Origin: Nitrososphaeria archaeon
GTDB lineage: Archaea; Thermoproteota; Nitrososphaeria; Geothermarchaeales; JDFR-13
DNA length: 64,000 bases
Assembly (NCBI GenBank): GCA_027078545.1
Contig: JALWXN010000004.1
Span: forward strand, 1,078,611-1,142,610
Direction: 5' to 3'
The notes under the pieces were generated by a model. The model was not told the origin of the DNA and made no database searches. It saw only the letters and a program-made list of their open reading frames with translations. A program made the translations under genes and the position numbers. Positions 52,369 to 60,265 of the stretch are shown here, piece after piece (the stretch's first letter is position 1; every line of letters begins with the position of its first letter).

Positions 52369-53460
52369 CTACCCCGAGAAGAACTCCTTGATAGCCTCCA
52401 CAACGGGGTAGACAAACCTCATCTGGGCAGTATAGCCCATATGCCCAATCCTGATAGCCCTTATACCGGCGAACAAGGCGGTGGAGATCATGTATCCATA
52501 CTTCTCAAGGACATACTTCTCAACCTCAGCCGGGTCGGGCTCAGACCAGAAGACAGAGACCGTGGGCGACCTAGCCCCCTCAACAGGAAGCGGCTCAAGT
52601 CCATCCAACTCCAAGAGCTCTCTATAGACGTAGTCCGACACCTCCCTATGCCTCTTCTCCACCTTGTCCAGGCCCTCCCCAAGCACTAATTCCGCTGCTG
52701 TTATGAAGCCTAGTATAGCGTTTGTAGGGATGGTTGTGGGATACGGATGGAAGGGCCACTTCTCACGATACTCTATCCACGTCTTCAAGTCGTTGGAGAA
52801 CCCCCTATACCCACTCCTAGAGACGATCCTATCCACCGCCTTCTCGCTGAGGAATATCGGTGTGACACCCATCACAGAGCCGAGGGCCTTACTGGAATAC
52901 CCTATACAGACGTCTATCCCAAGCCTATCAACACCGATCTCCATAGCCCCGTAGCTGGAGACGGAGTCAACGATGAATAGCGTCTTCTCAGGGATAACCT
53001 CAGAGAGGCCCTTGAGATCCTCGAGGACACCGGTGGAGGTCTCGCTATGGACAACTATGACCGCGTCGAAATCCATGCTCCTAAGCAGTGTCGAGACCTC
53101 ATCTAGGTCGACACGCATACCAGGCTTCTCAGGCACGACGTGGTGGGCCTCATAGCCATATATCAGGGCGATCTCCTTAAACCTACGGACGAAGAACCCG
53201 TCGTTTATGAGGAGGACCCTCTTACCAGCCAGGCTGTTGAGGACAGCCTCCATCGAGGCCGAGGCCGAGCCGTAGAAGGGGATCACCACACCCTCCCCGC
53301 CGAACAGTTTCGAGGCATACTCCAGGAACCTGTTATATATCTCGAGCCACTGCTCACCATAGTGTTTAAACAGCCTCGCGGAGGAGGCCTGTAGAGCCTC
53401 GGGATACGGCTCAGACGGCCCCGGCGTCATCTGGATAGGGTGTCGCCAGTGCCGTATCAT
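52369..53460 (-). CDS. Class V aminotransferase (alanine-glyoxylate/serine-pyruvate type)
   Basis: A 363-residue PLP enzyme. MTPGPSEPYPEALQAS starts the core. YGSASASMEAVLNSL binds the cofactor phosphate, and VDSVSSYGAMEIGVDRLGID supplies the Asp. IGYSSKALGSVMGVTPIF contains the Schiff-base Lys. The C-terminal RIGHMGYT resembles the substrate-carboxylate Arg motif. Archaeal members interconvert alanine, serine, glyoxylate and pyruvate, or work in serine synthesis. An AT-rich promoter-like stretch just upstream of the ATG suggests a leaderless mRNA. Confidence 0.93.
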   Translation of the reverse strand: MIRHWRHPIQMTPGPSEPYPEALQASSARLFKHYGEQWLEIYNRFLEYASKLFGGEGVVIPFYGSASASMEAVLNSLAGKRVLLINDGFFVRRFKEIALIYGYEAHHVVPEKPGMRVDLDEVSTLLRSMDFDAVIVVHSETSTGVLEDLKGLSEVIPEKTLFIVDSVSSYGAMEIGVDRLGIDVCIGYSSKALGSVMGVTPIFLSEKAVDRIVSRSGYRGFSNDLKTWIEYREKWPFHPYPTTIPTNAILGFITAAELVLGEGLDKVEKRHREVSDYVYRELLELDGLEPLPVEGARSPTVSVFWSEPDPAEVEKYVLEKYGYMISTALFAGIRAIRIGHMGYTAQMRFVYPVVEAIKEFFSG

Positions 53461-53491
53461 GGATATAGTGTAATGGATAGACCCTAATAAC

Positions 53492-53815
53492 TCAGTCTAC
53501 ACCTATTCTTGGCACAGCCTCGCCAGAGATGTAGGCAGCCACCCTCCCGCCTACTAGTATGTATAGGCCCTCACCCATGTATCGAGACATCTCTTTAGGC
53601 GGGCTATCCACCACATATAGACAGTCATCACAAGGCTCCTCCACAACCTTGAAGGCCTCACCCAGGAACTCTAGCGCCTCGCTGGGTAGCCCAGCCTCCA
53701 CAAATATCTTTGAGGGGCCTCCCCTCCACATAGAGAGTAGGCGTACCCACTCAAGAAGGTCCCGATCCATCCGGCTAAGTACTAATACCCACCTCTCCAA
53801 TATGGACACCCACAT
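53492..53815 (-). CDS. Small hypothetical protein
   Basis: A 107-residue frame in the gap between two oppositely oriented genes. The product is mildly hydrophobic, with two adjacent Cys (CDDC, about 67-70) and a Gly-rich C-terminal strand (GLYILVGGRVAAYISG). Codon use fits the neighbours. I recognise no family and see no strong ribosome site, so it is less certain than the genes around it. Confidence 0.5.
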   Translation of the reverse strand: MWVSILERWVLVLSRMDRDLLEWVRLLSMWRGGPSKIFVEAGLPSEALEFLGEAFKVVEEPCDDCLYVVDSPPKEMSRYMGEGLYILVGGRVAAYISGEAVPRIGVD

Positions 53816-53848
53816 TTACAGGTATGGAGCGGGAATAATATTGATGAT

Positions 53849-54688
53849 ATGAGGGATAAGAAGGAGATTGGAAGGACGGGTGAGAAGGTCTCATCCATAG
53901 GGCTTGGCACATGGAACATCATAAACTACGACGCCGCTATGGAGGCCTTCCTCTACGCCTATGAGAAGGGGATAGACAATATAGACACGGCCGAGATGTA
54001 TGGAGACGGGAGGGCCGAGGAGTTTGTAGGCGAGTTCCTACGCCGGGTCGGGAGGGACAACATATTCGTGACCACCAAGATCATGCCTCAGAACCTGGTC
54101 TCCAGGGACAGGGCAATAGCCTCGGCAGAGAAGAGCCTTAGACGCCTAGGGATAGACACCGTCGACCTGATACTCCTACACTGGTCAGAGCCACACCTAA
54201 GCCTGGAGAACCAGATAAAGAATCTCGAGAGGCTCGCCGAGAAGGGATATACACGCTACATAGGCGTGAGCAACCTAGGTGTGGAGGAGCTGGGGATAGC
54301 TCAGGAGGCTACCTCCAGACACGAGATCGTGGTAGACCAGGTCAGGTACAGCGTCTATGATAGGAGGGTGGAGAGGAGGCTGATCCCCTACACCCTTGAG
54401 AGGGGGATAACCATACAGGCATACTCACCCATAGAGAGGGGAGCAATAATAGGCGACCCAGTACTCAGGAGGATAGGGGAGAAGTATGGCAAGACCGAGG
54501 TCGAGGTAGCGCTAAACTACCTAATAACAAATCCAAACGTCATAGCCATACCAAAGACGGAGAAGAAGGAGCGGATAGACCTCTTCATAGGCGCTATGGG
54601 GTGGAGACTGGCTAGGGAGGATATAGAGGAGATCAGGCGCAGGGTGGAGTCGAGATACTCGATAGAGGACCTCGAGGGTGAGAGCTAG
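53849..54688 (+). CDS. Aldo/keto reductase
   Basis: A 279-residue AKR barrel. The catalytic tetrad lies in IDNIDTAEMYGDGRAEEFVG (Asp, Tyr), FVTTKIMPQN (Lys) and LILLHWSEP (His). The C-terminal NADP-binding segment is VIAIPKTEKKERIDLFIGA. It is more distant from the 40054-41007 paralogue than a recent duplicate would be and shorter by about 40 residues. The start codon is ATG at 53849. Confidence 0.92.
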   Translation: MRDKKEIGRTGEKVSSIGLGTWNIINYDAAMEAFLYAYEKGIDNIDTAEMYGDGRAEEFVGEFLRRVGRDNIFVTTKIMPQNLVSRDRAIASAEKSLRRLGIDTVDLILLHWSEPHLSLENQIKNLERLAEKGYTRYIGVSNLGVEELGIAQEATSRHEIVVDQVRYSVYDRRVERRLIPYTLERGITIQAYSPIERGAIIGDPVLRRIGEKYGKTEVEVALNYLITNPNVIAIPKTEKKERIDLFIGAMGWRLAREDIEEIRRRVESRYSIEDLEGES

Positions 54689-54762
54689 GTCTAGAAAATA
54701 TATATTGTCTAGCCCCAATGTTTATACCATTAATACGTCTAAAGCATTAAGTGGTGGTGGCC

Positions 54763-55170
54763 ATGACGAAGCTATCCATCATAATGTTCTCCGGAACCCC
54801 CGACAAGCTCATGCCAGTGGGGGTACTGGCATCCACCGCAGCCGCACTGGGCTATGAGGTCGAGATCTTCGCCACCTTCTGGGGCCTAATGGCCCTTAAG
54901 AAGGACGCCCCCCAGATACCAGTTTCACAGGACTATGGCCCTATGGGAGAGATGCTGATGAAGATCATGGAGGAGAAGAAGATGCCTAGCTGGCTAGACC
55001 TGCTACGCCAGGCAAAGGAGATGGGCAACGTAAAGGTATATGCATGTGCCCAGACCTTCGACCTACTAGGCCTGAAGAAGGAGGACCTCGTAGACGTGGT
55101 CGACGACGTTATAGGGGCTATGGAGTACCTCGAGAGGAGTAAGGACGCCGACATAACACTATTCATATAG
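54763..55170 (+). CDS. DsrE-family sulfur-transfer-like protein
   Basis: A 135-residue DsrE/DsrF-like protein. [19 protein letters not shown] opens the nucleotide-like fold, and [17 protein letters not shown] is the second strand-helix. [13 protein letters not shown] carries Cys95 where DsrE-type proteins hold the persulfide-accepting Cys. Such proteins pass sulfane sulfur to or from TusA in sulfur oxidation or tRNA thiolation. The tusA gene follows after 31 bases. ATG 54763 follows GTGGTGGTGG; an upstream GTG adds four residues. Confidence 0.88.
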   Translation: MTKLSIIMFSGTPDKLMPVGVLASTAAALGYEVEIFATFWGLMALKKDAPQIPVSQDYGPMGEMLMKIMEEKKMPSWLDLLRQAKEMGNVKVYACAQTFDLLGLKKEDLVDVVDDVIGAMEYLERSKDADITLFI

Positions 55171-55201
55171 CCCCATAGACATTTTGATGGAGGTGGTTAG
55201 G

Positions 55202-55441
55202 ATGTCCGAGGTCAAGCCCGACATAGTGGTCGACGCCAGGGGGAGCTACTGCCCAGGCCCCCTCATGGAGCTGATAAAGACCATCAAGAAGGCCGAGGTA
55301 GGCCAGGTAATAGCCGTCTACTCCAGCGACTCCGGGAGTAAGAAGGATATCCCCCTATGGGTGGAGAAGGCTGGCCACGAGCTAATAGCAGTCATCGATA
55401 GGGACGGATACACAGAGTTCCTAGTCAGGAAGAAGAAGTAG
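55202..55441 (+). CDS. tusA: TusA sulfur carrier protein
   Basis: A 79-residue SirA/TusA fold from ATG 55202, behind [27 protein letters not shown] has the sulfur-carrying Cys17 in the CPxP motif, then [18 protein letters not shown]. It accepts persulfide sulfur and passes it to DsrE-type partners, for thiolation or dissimilatory sulfur metabolism. It lies beside the DsrE gene and close to SQR, supporting a role in sulfide/sulfur oxidation. It converges with the DUF1641 gene. Confidence 0.93.
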   Translation: MSEVKPDIVVDARGSYCPGPLMELIKTIKKAEVGQVIAVYSSDSGSKKDIPLWVEKAGHELIAVIDRDGYTEFLVRKKK

Positions 55442-55443
55442 GT

Positions 55444-55467
55444 AAAAAATAGGGGGTTAAGCCCCCT
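55444..55467 (-). terminator. Hairpin plus T6 terminator of the DUF1641/SQR transcript
   Basis: On the minus strand a 6-bp stem AGGGGG/CCCCCT with a five-base loop ends at the DUF1641 stop region and is followed at once by ATTTTTTACC. This is an intrinsic-type terminator reading leftward. The gap lies between convergent transcripts. Confidence 0.55.
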
Positions 55468-55945
55468 ACCCACCCTCCTCTTTATCCCTCTCACCATCCT
55501 CGGGATAGGCATACCTACCGATCAGCTTTAGATAGGCTATGGCCACAGCCAAGCCACGCCTAACATCCTCATCCCTAAGGAGCCTCATAAGGCTGAGCAG
55601 CCCCGTAACCCTGGTCCTCTTGATCTCCTCCTCCAGCTCCATAGGGTGATCAGCAATCGCCGAGACAAGCCTCTCAACAGAGGGGGACTTCGTCTTGGCT
55701 AGGAGCTCCATGGCGGAGCCGCCTAGGCTGGAGAAGCTCGAGACCATCTCGTCACTAAGGATCGCCTTCAACGTCTCACCCAGGTAGCCGAGGCCCACCA
55801 GGGTCTCCAGGGCCCCAGACTCCACAAGCGGCTTTATAGATTCTAGGACGTCGTTCAACACCTTGAGATTCTCAACGAGCCTCTCAACCTCCTTCCTAGC
55901 CTCCTCACTCCCAATTATCTCCTCAAACCCATCCTTCTCCTTCAT
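55466..55945 (-). CDS. DUF1641 protein, SQR partner
   Basis: A 159-residue helical protein with the DUF1641 pattern: LVENLKVLNDVLESIKPLVE, SGALETLVGLGYLGETLKAI and GLLSLMRLLRDEDVRRGLAV. These proteins are commonly encoded next to sulfide:quinone oxidoreductase or formate dehydrogenase in archaea and are thought to associate with them. Its ATG overlaps the SQR-like gene stop by 4 bases. It is acidic and ends in a Glu/Gly tail. Confidence 0.85.
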   Translation of the reverse strand: MKEKDGFEEIIGSEEARKEVERLVENLKVLNDVLESIKPLVESGALETLVGLGYLGETLKAILSDEMVSSFSSLGGSAMELLAKTKSPSVERLVSAIADHPMELEEEIKRTRVTGLLSLMRLLRDEDVRRGLAVAIAYLKLIGRYAYPEDGERDKEEGG

Positions 55946-57099
55946 AGAACCACCCCCGTCAATATACTCTTAGCAGTTATGTTCCAGTAGAGCTTGTTGT
56001 AGGCCAGCTTTAGCCAGTAATATATGAATGAGGGCGGGACGATCGGAGGCGGGTTCTCATAGTCGAATACGAGGACCGTGGCCTTCCCAATTCCCGTCAG
56101 GACGAAGCACATAGTCTTCCCATTATACTTACTAGTGGGCTCATAACCCTCGATCTCATCCATGATCCTCTTAGAGACCACCTCGGCCTCGAAGTCGGCT
56201 ACAGACCCGGCCTTCGATACCGGTAGGTTCGTGGCGTCACCAATGGCATATGCATCGTCATAGCCCACTATGTTCAGGGTATACTTATCCACATTGATCC
56301 AGCCATCCTCATCACCAATACCCGACTCCCTAACCACATCAGCCCCCCTATGTGGAGGCACTATGATGGCCAGGTCATACTCCAGCTCCTCACCCTCCAG
56401 TGAGACTAGGCGCTTCCTCTCCACATCTACATGATCCAGGTTGAACATGAGGCTATAGTTTATCCCCTTCCTCTCCATCTCCTGGGCCAGGAGCTCCGCG
56501 ACACCCTCGATAGGGAAGACCCTGGGGAGTGGATAGAAATAGGTCAGCTCAACCTTATCCCATATACCCCTCCTCGCGAAGTAGTCCCTAAGGATGAGGG
56601 TCATCTCTATAGGGGCTGGTGGACACCTATACGGTATACTACTTATACCCACCACCACCTTACCACCCTCGAAGTCGGCCAGGGCCCTTTTAAGCCTCCT
56701 AGTAGCATCGAAGCTATAGAAGTGATACGTATCCTCCAGCCCCTCGACACCACTGGGGTCTAGGGTCGCACCGGTAGATACGACTAGATAGTCATAGCTG
56801 AGCCTATCACCACTCCCAAGCTCCACAGCCCTATCGTCAAGGTCTATCCTTACAGCCCTATCCCTTATCCACTTAACCCCCTCCGGGACGAGGCTTGAGA
56901 AGGGGGCGTATGCCTCCCGCTCATCCATCACGTTGACGGGTATGAGTAGGAAGGCCGGCTGGTAATAATGCCTCTCACTAGGGTTCACGACAACTATCTC
57001 GACCTCTCCAGACTTGATCCTATCCCTAAGCCCATGGGCCAGCTTATTCATCATTATGGAGCCGCCGGTACCTCCTCCCAGTATGACTATCCGCTTCAT
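55942..57099 (-). CDS. sqr: Sulfide:quinone oxidoreductase-like flavoprotein
   Basis: FAD protein of about 385 residues. KRIVILGGGTGGSIMMNKL binds FAD. Further on are LVVSTGATLDPSG, IPYRCPPAPIEMTLIL with Cys163 and GKTMCFVLTG with Cys335 (numbered from the upstream ATG at 57111); together these fit the SQR Cys pair and CPPAP motif. DDAYAIGDATNLPVSKAG is the second FAD site. It would oxidise sulfide and reduce quinone at the membrane. The start is ATG 57099 or 57111; a TATA-like TTAAACTATAG lies upstream. Coupled to DUF1641. Confidence 0.88.
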   Translation of the reverse strand: MKRIVILGGGTGGSIMMNKLAHGLRDRIKSGEVEIVVVNPSERHYYQPAFLLIPVNVMDEREAYAPFSSLVPEGVKWIRDRAVRIDLDDRAVELGSGDRLSYDYLVVSTGATLDPSGVEGLEDTYHFYSFDATRRLKRALADFEGGKVVVGISSIPYRCPPAPIEMTLILRDYFARRGIWDKVELTYFYPLPRVFPIEGVAELLAQEMERKGINYSLMFNLDHVDVERKRLVSLEGEELEYDLAIIVPPHRGADVVRESGIGDEDGWINVDKYTLNIVGYDDAYAIGDATNLPVSKAGSVADFEAEVVSKRIMDEIEGYEPTSKYNGKTMCFVLTGIGKATVLVFDYENPPPIVPPSFIYYWLKLAYNKLYWNITAKSILTGVVL

Positions 57100-57268
57100 C
57101 TCGCTAAGCATATATACAGACTATAGTTTAACCTTTGTGTATATACACGACATATACGATATACCGGGGGGTTATATCGCATGGGGTCGTCTAGAAGCCA
57201 CTCATCAACCCCCAACGGGTCAGGCTATCTAGCCCCACTCATCCCCCATATAGATATCCCCACCACCC

Positions 57269-57287
57269 GGGATAAACGGTTTATCCC
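57269..57287. promoter_or_regulatory. Perfect 9+1+9 palindrome in the promoter of the MDR reductase gene
   Basis: GGGATAAACgGTTTATCCC is a perfect inverted repeat with a single central base, ending 23 nt before the ATG at 57311. It covers the expected TATA/BRE position (TTTATCC), so a bound protein would block transcription. It is a strong candidate operator. Confidence 0.55.
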
Positions 57288-57310
57288 ATGCATAGGGGAA
57301 TATTCTTGGT

Positions 57311-58309
57311 ATGAAGGCGGTAGTCCTAAGGGAGATCGGTGGCTCGCCGAGCATAGAGGATGTAGAGCCTGGTGAGCTTCGGGAGGGATGGGTCAGGCTA
57401 AAAGTGGTTAGAAGCGCCCTCTGCTACCGAGACCTACTCACGATCAAGGGGTTCTTCCCACAGGCGAAGACCCCCCTAATACTGGGACACGAATTCACCG
57501 GTGAGGTGGTCGATAGTAGGAGCGCGAGATTCAACCCGGGCGACAGGGTCGTGGCACTTCCCTACACCTACTGCGGCAGGTGTGAATACTGCCTAACCGG
57601 GAGGGAGAACCTATGCAGGAGTAGGGAGTGGTATGGGGAGCACCTAAACGGCTCCCACGCCCAGTATATAGACGTGAGGGAGGAGTCCCTAGTACCCATA
57701 GAGGGAGACATCGACCCGAACTACGCCTCAATAGCCAGCTGCGTAGTCGGGATGGTTATAAACGGGCTGTGGCAGGTGGGCGGAGTAGAGGAGGGGGACA
57801 AGGTACTCGTGACAGGTGCCTCGGGAGGGGTCGGTATCCACGCCCTACAGGTGGCCAAGGCCTTCGGGGCAGAGACGATAGCCATAACGAGGAGTGAGGA
57901 GAAGGCCAGGTTCATAGAGACCGTGAAGCCCGACCACATACTAGTAGGTGACGACTGGCATAAGGAGGCTAAGAGGCTCGGCGGTGCAGACATAGTGATA
58001 GAGACCGTGGGCGAGCCAACCTTCCAGAAGAGTCTGAGGAGCCTCAAATGGGGAGGCAGGATGGTGGTGATAGGGAATGTCAATGTGAAGCCGGTTGAGC
58101 TCCAGCTAGGCCTGATAATACTTAGGCAGAACATGATAGCGGGAGACCTCAGCAGCACCAAGAAATCACTATACAAGGCGCTACAGCTCTACAGGAAGGG
58201 ACTAGTAAGAGCTGTTGGCACCGAGATGCCGCTAGACAGGATCGGAGAGGCACTAGAGAAGATGGAGAAGGGGTTGAGTAGGGGGAGGATATTCCTAGTG
58301 CCACCCTGA
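57311..58309 (+). CDS. Zinc-dependent MDR oxidoreductase, acryloyl-CoA reductase-like
   Basis: A 332-residue medium-chain dehydrogenase. The CYRDLL motif replaces the usual catalytic-Zn Cys region (LCYRDLLTIKGFFP), and GHEFTGEVV and GDRVVAL follow. The structural Zn loop is CGRCEYCLTGRENLC. VLVTGASGGVGIHALQVAKA is the NAD(P) loop. The pattern ALCYRDLL...GYY/FP...TGASGGVGIHA matches what I recall of crenarchaeal acryloyl-CoA reductase in the 3-hydroxypropionate route, but that specificity is an inference. It is divergent from the SQR gene and ends at the 58310 gap. Confidence 0.85.
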   Translation: MKAVVLREIGGSPSIEDVEPGELREGWVRLKVVRSALCYRDLLTIKGFFPQAKTPLILGHEFTGEVVDSRSARFNPGDRVVALPYTYCGRCEYCLTGRENLCRSREWYGEHLNGSHAQYIDVREESLVPIEGDIDPNYASIASCVVGMVINGLWQVGGVEEGDKVLVTGASGGVGIHALQVAKAFGAETIAITRSEEKARFIETVKPDHILVGDDWHKEAKRLGGADIVIETVGEPTFQKSLRSLKWGGRMVVIGNVNVKPVELQLGLIILRQNMIAGDLSSTKKSLYKALQLYRKGLVRAVGTEMPLDRIGEALEKMEKGLSRGRIFLVPP

Positions 58310-58551
58310 CTAGTGGGGCTCGGGTTAAAGGAATATCATCATGGACTCAGCCTGCCCATCGAGATACTCATCGCCCCAGACATGGTATTCCACAGAGCCA
58401 TGTAAAAACCTTTACACCGGATGGGGGCTCAGGTGAGAGGTGGGTCATCAACAGGCCTCAGAGAGGCGTCTACAGCCATCATAGCCCCCATTCAAAAAGG
58501 GATGTGAACCCGACAAGTTAAGGGTTTACAGTGGTGTAAAGAGGGTTTACA
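58310..58551. other. Convergent intergenic region with nested inverted repeats; possible structured RNA
   Basis: No protein gene is seen. It contains the 9-bp stem ATGGGGGCT (58421-58429) / AGCCCCCAT (58483-58491) enclosing GCCTCagaGAGGC (58455-58467). It also holds several TTTACA/TGTAAA pairs (58401-58416, 58525-58540, 58546-58551), including TGTAAAaaccTTTACA and TTTACAgtggTGTAAA. These could be a structured transcript, an operator array or a double terminator. Confidence 0.4.
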
Positions 58552-59457
58552 TCACCTATAGAGGACACACCTCACCAGCCTATCCCCAGAGCGGTAGAGA
58601 GGAATATCAGCCTCACACTCGCCACTAGCGTGGGGACACTCAGGGATATAGGGGCAGCGCCCCCAGTCATAGAGCTTGGGGAGCCCCTCAGAGACATAGA
58701 TAGCGTCCACCACATCAGTGGTATCATCACCTCCAAGCTCCCTCTCCACATAGGGGTGGAGAGGCTTCACACCCAGGTCGGATCCCCCGGACTCCACTAT
58801 CCTCCCCCTATACAGGACGTGCTTCCTATCACCCAGCTCCCTGAAGAGGTGTGGATCACTAGTCGTGTATAGGATGCCTATGCCATACTCACCAGCCAAT
58901 AGGCGTATAAGCCTAGCCACAACACCCCTGAGTGGGTAGTGGATAAGCCCAGTAGGATTCTCGAGAAGCATGTAGGAGGGGCTAGCCATCAACCCGCTAG
59001 AGACATAGATCACATATAGCTGGTGGAGAGGAATACTATAGACACGCCTATCCAACACCTCCTCAGATATCCCCAGCTCCCCCCACAGCCTAGACAGGAC
59101 TCCCAATCCATCCCTAGCCCCAAACTCCCCGGCGAGCCACTCGAGATAGGACCTGACAGTCATGCCTGCAGGTACGCTACGCGAGACATCCATGAAGTAG
59201 GTCTGGACACGCCTCCTAAGCCTATTAAGACCCCTCTTATCCCCATAGTCAATCCTCTCCCCATCTACGAGAACCTCCCCCGACGACGGCTCGACCAGGC
59301 CGGTTATACTCCTTATGAGGTAGTACTTACCGCTATGCCTATCCCCATATACAGCTACAACCTCACCCCTATCTACCGAGAGGTCTATAGAGTCGAGTAT
59401 CCTGACACTCGTCTCCTTATACCTGTAGACTAGGCTAAGCCCACGGATCTCCAGCAT
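58552..59457 (-). CDS. ABC ATPase homologue with degenerate catalytic motifs (pseudo-ATPase)
   Basis: A 301-residue protein in the DppD/OppD fold. The Walker A is GDRHSGKYYLIRSI (38-51), with Tyr replacing the Thr/Ser. The signature LSGGQ is replaced by SIPLHQLYVI (141-150). The Walker B region is MLLENPTGLIH (163-173), with Glu and Asn where Asp and the catalytic Glu belong. The H-loop (LYTTSDPHLF) lacks its His in the usual position. The Cys-rich C-terminal extension (CPYIPECPHASGEC) of peptide transporters is kept. It probably cannot hydrolyse ATP and may be a structural or regulatory subunit. It lies downstream of pstB on the same strand. Confidence 0.85.
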   Translation of the reverse strand: MLEIRGLSLVYRYKETSVRILDSIDLSVDRGEVVAVYGDRHSGKYYLIRSITGLVEPSSGEVLVDGERIDYGDKRGLNRLRRRVQTYFMDVSRSVPAGMTVRSYLEWLAGEFGARDGLGVLSRLWGELGISEEVLDRRVYSIPLHQLYVIYVSSGLMASPSYMLLENPTGLIHYPLRGVVARLIRLLAGEYGIGILYTTSDPHLFRELGDRKHVLYRGRIVESGGSDLGVKPLHPYVERELGGDDTTDVVDAIYVSEGLPKLYDWGRCPYIPECPHASGECEADIPLYRSGDRLVRCVLYR

Positions 59458-59485
59458 TATCCTTCCAAGCCATATTTGTAGATGA

Positions 59486-60259
59486 CTAGCCTATTAACCC
59501 GGAGACATACTCCCTAGTCCTCTCATCCCTAGGATTGTTGAAGACCTCCTCGGCGGGGCCATACTCTATAACCCTACCCACGTTATCCTCGTCGGGCATC
59601 ACGACCAGGAGGTAGTCGGCTATCCTACGCGCCTGGCTAAGGCTATGCGTCACAATCACGACCGTCATGGAGCCCTTGAGACCAAGGAGGACATCCTCAA
59701 CCTTCCTGGTGGATCTAGGGTCTAGGTAGGAGGTGGGCTCATCCAGGAGGAGGACGTCGGGCTTGATGGCGAGGGTCCTGGCTAGGCAGAGCCTCTGCTG
59801 CTGCCCAGTGGAGAGGTTATAGGCGTCATCATCCAATCGATCCCTAACCTCATCCCAGAGAGCCGCCTGCCTAAGAGCCTCCTCCACCCTCTCCCTGATA
59901 ACCCCCTCATCATCCACGCCGTTTATCCTCAGCCCGAAGGCCACGTTCTCATATATGCTTGTGGGGAATACTACTGGCTTTTGGAAGACCATCCCTATCC
60001 TCGTCCTCAGGTAGTATACGTTGACCCTCCCGGAGTAGATATCCACCCCCCGGTAGTAGACCCTACCCTCGACCCTAGCCCCGGGTATGAGGTCGTTAAG
60101 CCTGTTCAGACTCCTCAGGAGGGAGCTCTTACCAGTGCCCGACGGCCCAATTACAGCGGTTATGCTCCCCTCATATATCTCTATGTTCACATCGTCCAGT
60201 ATCCTCCTATCCCCATAGTAGACCCTTAGGCCCTCTGTCTTGATGATGGGTGTACCCAC
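59486..60259 (-). CDS. pstB: Phosphate ABC transporter ATP-binding protein
   Basis: A 257-residue intact ABC ATPase of the PstB family. AVIGPSGTGKSSLLRSLNRL is the Walker A, and the LNRLNDL stretch after it is characteristic of PstB. MVFQKPVVFPTSIYENVAFG is the Q-loop and NLSTGQQQRLCLARTLA the signature. VLLLDEPTSYLDPRS (Walker B) and VIVTHSLSQARRI (H-loop) complete it. Last of the pstSCAB genes; it powers high-affinity phosphate uptake. Confidence 0.95.
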   Translation of the reverse strand: MGTPIIKTEGLRVYYGDRRILDDVNIEIYEGSITAVIGPSGTGKSSLLRSLNRLNDLIPGARVEGRVYYRGVDIYSGRVNVYYLRTRIGMVFQKPVVFPTSIYENVAFGLRINGVDDEGVIRERVEEALRQAALWDEVRDRLDDDAYNLSTGQQQRLCLARTLAIKPDVLLLDEPTSYLDPRSTRKVEDVLLGLKGSMTVVIVTHSLSQARRIADYLLVVMPDEDNVGRVIEYGPAEEVFNNPRDERTREYVSGLIG

Positions 60260-60265
60260 GGCCCA

